6,454 nucleotides of DNA from an uncultured Eggerthellaceae bacterium (GTDB taxonomy: Bacteria; Actinomycetota; Coriobacteriia; Coriobacteriales; Eggerthellaceae), in assembly GCA_946626265.1 (NCBI GenBank), contig CAMOUE010000130.1, forward strand, positions 1 through 6,454, read 5' to 3'. The position numbers and the translations under genes were made by a program. Under the pieces are notes generated by a model that saw nothing but the letters and a program-made list of their open reading frames with translations, was not told where the DNA came from and ran no database searches. Below are positions 4,807-6,454 of the stretch, in pieces. The stretch's first letter is position 1. The number at the start of each line of letters is the position of its first letter.

Positions 4807-6175
4807 GTTCCAGCTCCTCCTGTATCTTCCATCTTTCGATATCGCCGGCGGCCGTGCGCGGAAGCGCATGGCCCAGCCGCATGACGCGCCCGATTCGCGA
4901 GCCGGGCGCGAAGCCGCCCATGGCCGGCACGAGCGCCTCCATGACCTCGTCTTCGTCGCGCTCGCATGCCAACCTGCCGCACACGAGCGTCAGCGCGCCG
5001 TCGCGCAGCACGACGGCGACGTCGCGTTCGCCCAGCGCATCCGCCACGACGGCCTCGTACTCGGGCAGAAAGACCTTCGTGCCGCCCGATAACGTGAGCA
5101 CGTCCTTCAACCGGCCTTCCACATGGAGCAGGCCCTCATCGTCGAGAAAGCCCTTGTCGCCCGTATGGAGAATCCCGTCGCGCACCGCGCCTGCGGTTTT
5201 CTCCTCATCGCGGTAATAACCTTGCATGAGGCACGTCGGGGCGCTTACGAGAATCTCGCCGTCCCCGGCGATCTCGACCGTGTCTTCCGGGCAGATCGTC
5301 ATCGCGTGGAAATCGTCGCCCGTGCTCAAGGCGACACCCGAGCTCGTCTCGGTCAGGCCGTATCCCAAGCTCGCGCGTATGCCGCGTGCGCGCACCTTTT
5401 CGAGCAGGTCGTCGCGGCAGTCAGCGGCACCGACGAGCACGAGTTCAAGCTCGTCGTTTATCGCGCCGCGCGCGACCGCGTATTCCAACAGCTTCGGCAC
5501 GAGCGCGACCGCCGTCGGGCCGAACAGCGCGAAGTCGTCGCAATAGTGGCGAGGGCCCCGGCCGAGCGCGACCGCGGCTCCGCAGGAAAGCCCCCACAAG
5601 AGCCCGCACACGAACCCGAACACATGCGAGAGCGGCAGCACGCACAGCAGCGTGTCGTCCTGCGAAAGCGGCATGAGCGACGCGCCGTTGTACGCGCTCG
5701 ACATCAGGCTCTTGTCGGTGAGCACGACCGCCTTCGAAGACGACGTCGTCCCGCTCGTGAAGAACAGCACGGCATGCGAACCACATGCAGGCGGACGCTC
5801 GGGGGCAAGCGAGCTTTCGAGCTCCCGCCGCCGCGCTTCGTCTCGCGCCCACACGCGGTCGGCGTCGACGGAGTGCAGCAACGGCTCGAGCACGCGGTTC
5901 GGCGCCGTCGCGTCGACGAGGGCGACTTGGTATCCCGCGCGTACGGCGGCGAACGCCTCGACGACGCACTCGCAGGACCCGTCGGCGAGAATCGCCTCGC
6001 ACGCGCCGCCGCCCGAGGCGAGCTCGCCCGCACGCGCGCTCACGCGCTTTGCCAGCTCGACCCATGTCACGGCTTCGACCTCGCCCTTCTCCCCGCACAC
6101 GAGCAAAGCCGCCCGTTCGGGCGCGCAGGCGGCCATGCGATCAACCAAGTCCGCGAAGTCAACGTATCGAACCAT
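4793..6175 (-). CDS. AMP-forming acyl/aryl ligase (ANL superfamily), 460 residues
   Basis: This is a class I adenylate-forming enzyme. Visible core motifs are the phosphate loop FFTSGTTSSSKA (138-149, a variant of TSGTTGxPKG), LPLSHVFGF (180-188), GYGLTET (271-277), HTGD (337-340) and GRLKDV (354-359). The C-terminal A10 motif reads LPRTAAGDIER, so the usual catalytic lysine is Asp445; K450 lies five residues on. At 460 residues it is shorter than typical fatty-acyl-CoA ligases (about 500-560). The ATG at 6175-6173 is chosen for the AGGAGAGG ribosome site just upstream; the open frame before it is a serine-rich non-homologous stretch over a hairpin. It ends inside the carrier-protein gene, so its likely job is to activate a carboxylic acid with ATP and pass it to that ACP, possibly via CoA. 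The substrate cannot be read from sequence. Confidence 0.92.
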   Translation of the reverse strand: MVRYVDFADLVDRMAACAPERAALLVCGEKGEVEAVTWVELAKRVSARAGELASGGGACEAILADGSCECVVEAFAAVRAGYQVALVDATAPNRVLEPLLHSVDADRVWARDEARRRELESSLAPERPPACGSHAVLFFTSGTTSSSKAVVLTDKSLMSSAYNGASLMPLSQDDTLLCVLPLSHVFGFVCGLLWGLSCGAAVALGRGPRHYCDDFALFGPTAVALVPKLLEYAVARGAINDELELVLVGAADCRDDLLEKVRARGIRASLGYGLTETSSGVALSTGDDFHAMTICPEDTVEIAGDGEILVSAPTCLMQGYYRDEEKTAGAVRDGILHTGDKGFLDDEGLLHVEGRLKDVLTLSGGTKVFLPEYEAVVADALGERDVAVVLRDGALTLVCGRLACERDEDEVMEALVPAMGGFAPGSRIGRVMRLGHALPRTAAGDIERWKIQEELEHGNC

Positions 6176-6202
6176 GCGTTCCTCTCCTGCAAGGACGGGC
6201 AG

Positions 6203-6225
6203 CCCCGCCCCGGACGGGGGCGGGG
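6203..6225. other. Strong GC hairpin between oxidoreductase and ligase genes
   Basis: CCCCGCCCC (6203-6211), a 5-nt loop, and GGGGCGGGG (6217-6225) make a perfect all-GC 9-bp stem in the 70-nt gap between two co-directional genes. No U-run follows on either strand. It begins 27 nt before the ligase start. It could be an intercistronic processing or stabilising element, a pause site, or partial attenuator that sets different levels for the flavoenzyme and the ligase-ACP pair. Confidence 0.5.
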
Positions 6226-6245
6226 ATGTCGAATAGCGGAAACGA

Positions 6246-6454
6246 TTACTTGAAGAAGCGCTCGACGAGCTCGCGGCTGTATTCCGCAGTCTCATCCATG
6301 TCGCCGAAGCTCATGATCTCGCCCGCATAGTAGGTGTCGTACTTGCCCTGCATGGCCTCGACGTCGTCGTACCAGCCGGCGGCGTAGTCCTCGGTGAACA
6401 CATGCGGGAAGTAGTACCACGAACGCTCCTCGATGACCTCCTTGGCCGGGTTGC
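6246..6454 (-). CDS. FAD-dependent amine-oxidase-like oxidoreductase, C-terminal part (runs off window)
   Basis: Only the last 68 codons are present, ending at TAA (6248-6246); the 5' part lies beyond 6454. The visible sequence has 'SWYYFPHVFTEDYAAGWYDDVEAMQGKYDTYYAGEI', followed by 'SFGDMDETAEYSRELVERFF'. The segment YYAGE near the end, followed by a helix that closes on the flavin (here ETAEYSRELV), is the C-terminal FAD-binding signature of the flavin amine oxidase / protoporphyrinogen-oxidase-like group. The full enzyme should have an N-terminal Rossmann GxGxxG dinucleotide site, which must be checked outside the window. It reads into the ligase gene after 70 nt on the same strand, so the two are probably one operon. 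The substrate is unknown; a role in oxidising or desaturating a precursor or the carrier-bound acyl group is inference. Confidence 0.7.
   Translation of the reverse strand, partial: NPAKEVIEERSWYYFPHVFTEDYAAGWYDDVEAMQGKYDTYYAGEIMSFGDMDETAEYSRELVERFFK

Noticed and set aside
3706..4884. Long plus-strand open frame (392 codons) across two genes
   Set aside because: It overlaps the cysteine-rich protein in another frame and runs antisense into the carrier protein and ligase; the translation is Arg-rich and has no domain.
5123..6253. Long plus-strand open frame (376 codons)
   Set aside because: It is the antisense of the AMP-forming ligase, which has clear family motifs; the plus-strand translation is Arg/Ala/His-rich with no motif, a usual high-GC shadow.
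1..6454. CRISPR array, tRNA, rRNA or insertion-sequence transposase
   Set aside because: No regularly spaced repeats with spacers, no tRNA-like cloverleaf that I could recognise, no rRNA segments and no transposase motifs were seen on either strand.

Overview
The window is a GC-rich stretch of bacterial chromosome with short intergenic gaps. Its content suggests a Coriobacteriia/Eggerthellaceae-like anaerobe: remnants of a DMSO-reductase-type (CISM) locus, a heterodisulfide-reductase-like cysteine-rich protein, and membrane-anchored zinc-ribbon proteins. That taxonomic guess is inference from gene style; no marker gene is present.

Left end (1-786): a gene graveyard. Three truncated fragments lie head to tail: the C-terminal end of a TorD/DmsD-type chaperone (minus strand, 102-258), the HTH-containing N-terminal part of a TetR-type regulator (plus strand, about 256-408), and the N-terminal part of a DmsC-type membrane anchor (minus strand, about 401-628) that also carries an in-frame TAG. 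A long imperfect inverted repeat (663-734) separates this debris from the intact genes.

Centre-left (787-3471): an intact single-domain universal stress protein on the minus strand (787-1278) is divergent from a tight three-gene plus-strand operon (1488-3471). The operon encodes single-pass membrane proteins with helical extracytoplasmic domains. The first two begin with a four-cysteine zinc ribbon; the third has only a short N-terminal tail. The intergenic region between uspA and the operon holds a 3 x 12-bp tandem repeat. I do not recognise a described system here; it is the best candidate for something new in the window.

Centre-right (3758-4405): a standalone 215-residue cysteine-rich (CCG/HdrB-like) protein with altered CCG motifs, on the plus strand.

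Right end (4558-6454): a minus-strand operon, read from right to left. It contains the C-terminus of an FAD-dependent amine-oxidase-like oxidoreductase (runs off the window), a 460-residue AMP-forming acyl/aryl ligase, and an 82-residue acyl carrier protein whose start overlaps the ligase by 14 nt. The likely logic is that the ligase loads a carboxylic acid onto the carrier protein and the flavoenzyme acts in the same pathway; the substrate is unknown. The ligase lacks the usual A10 lysine, which is odd. A strong GC hairpin lies between the oxidoreductase and the ligase.
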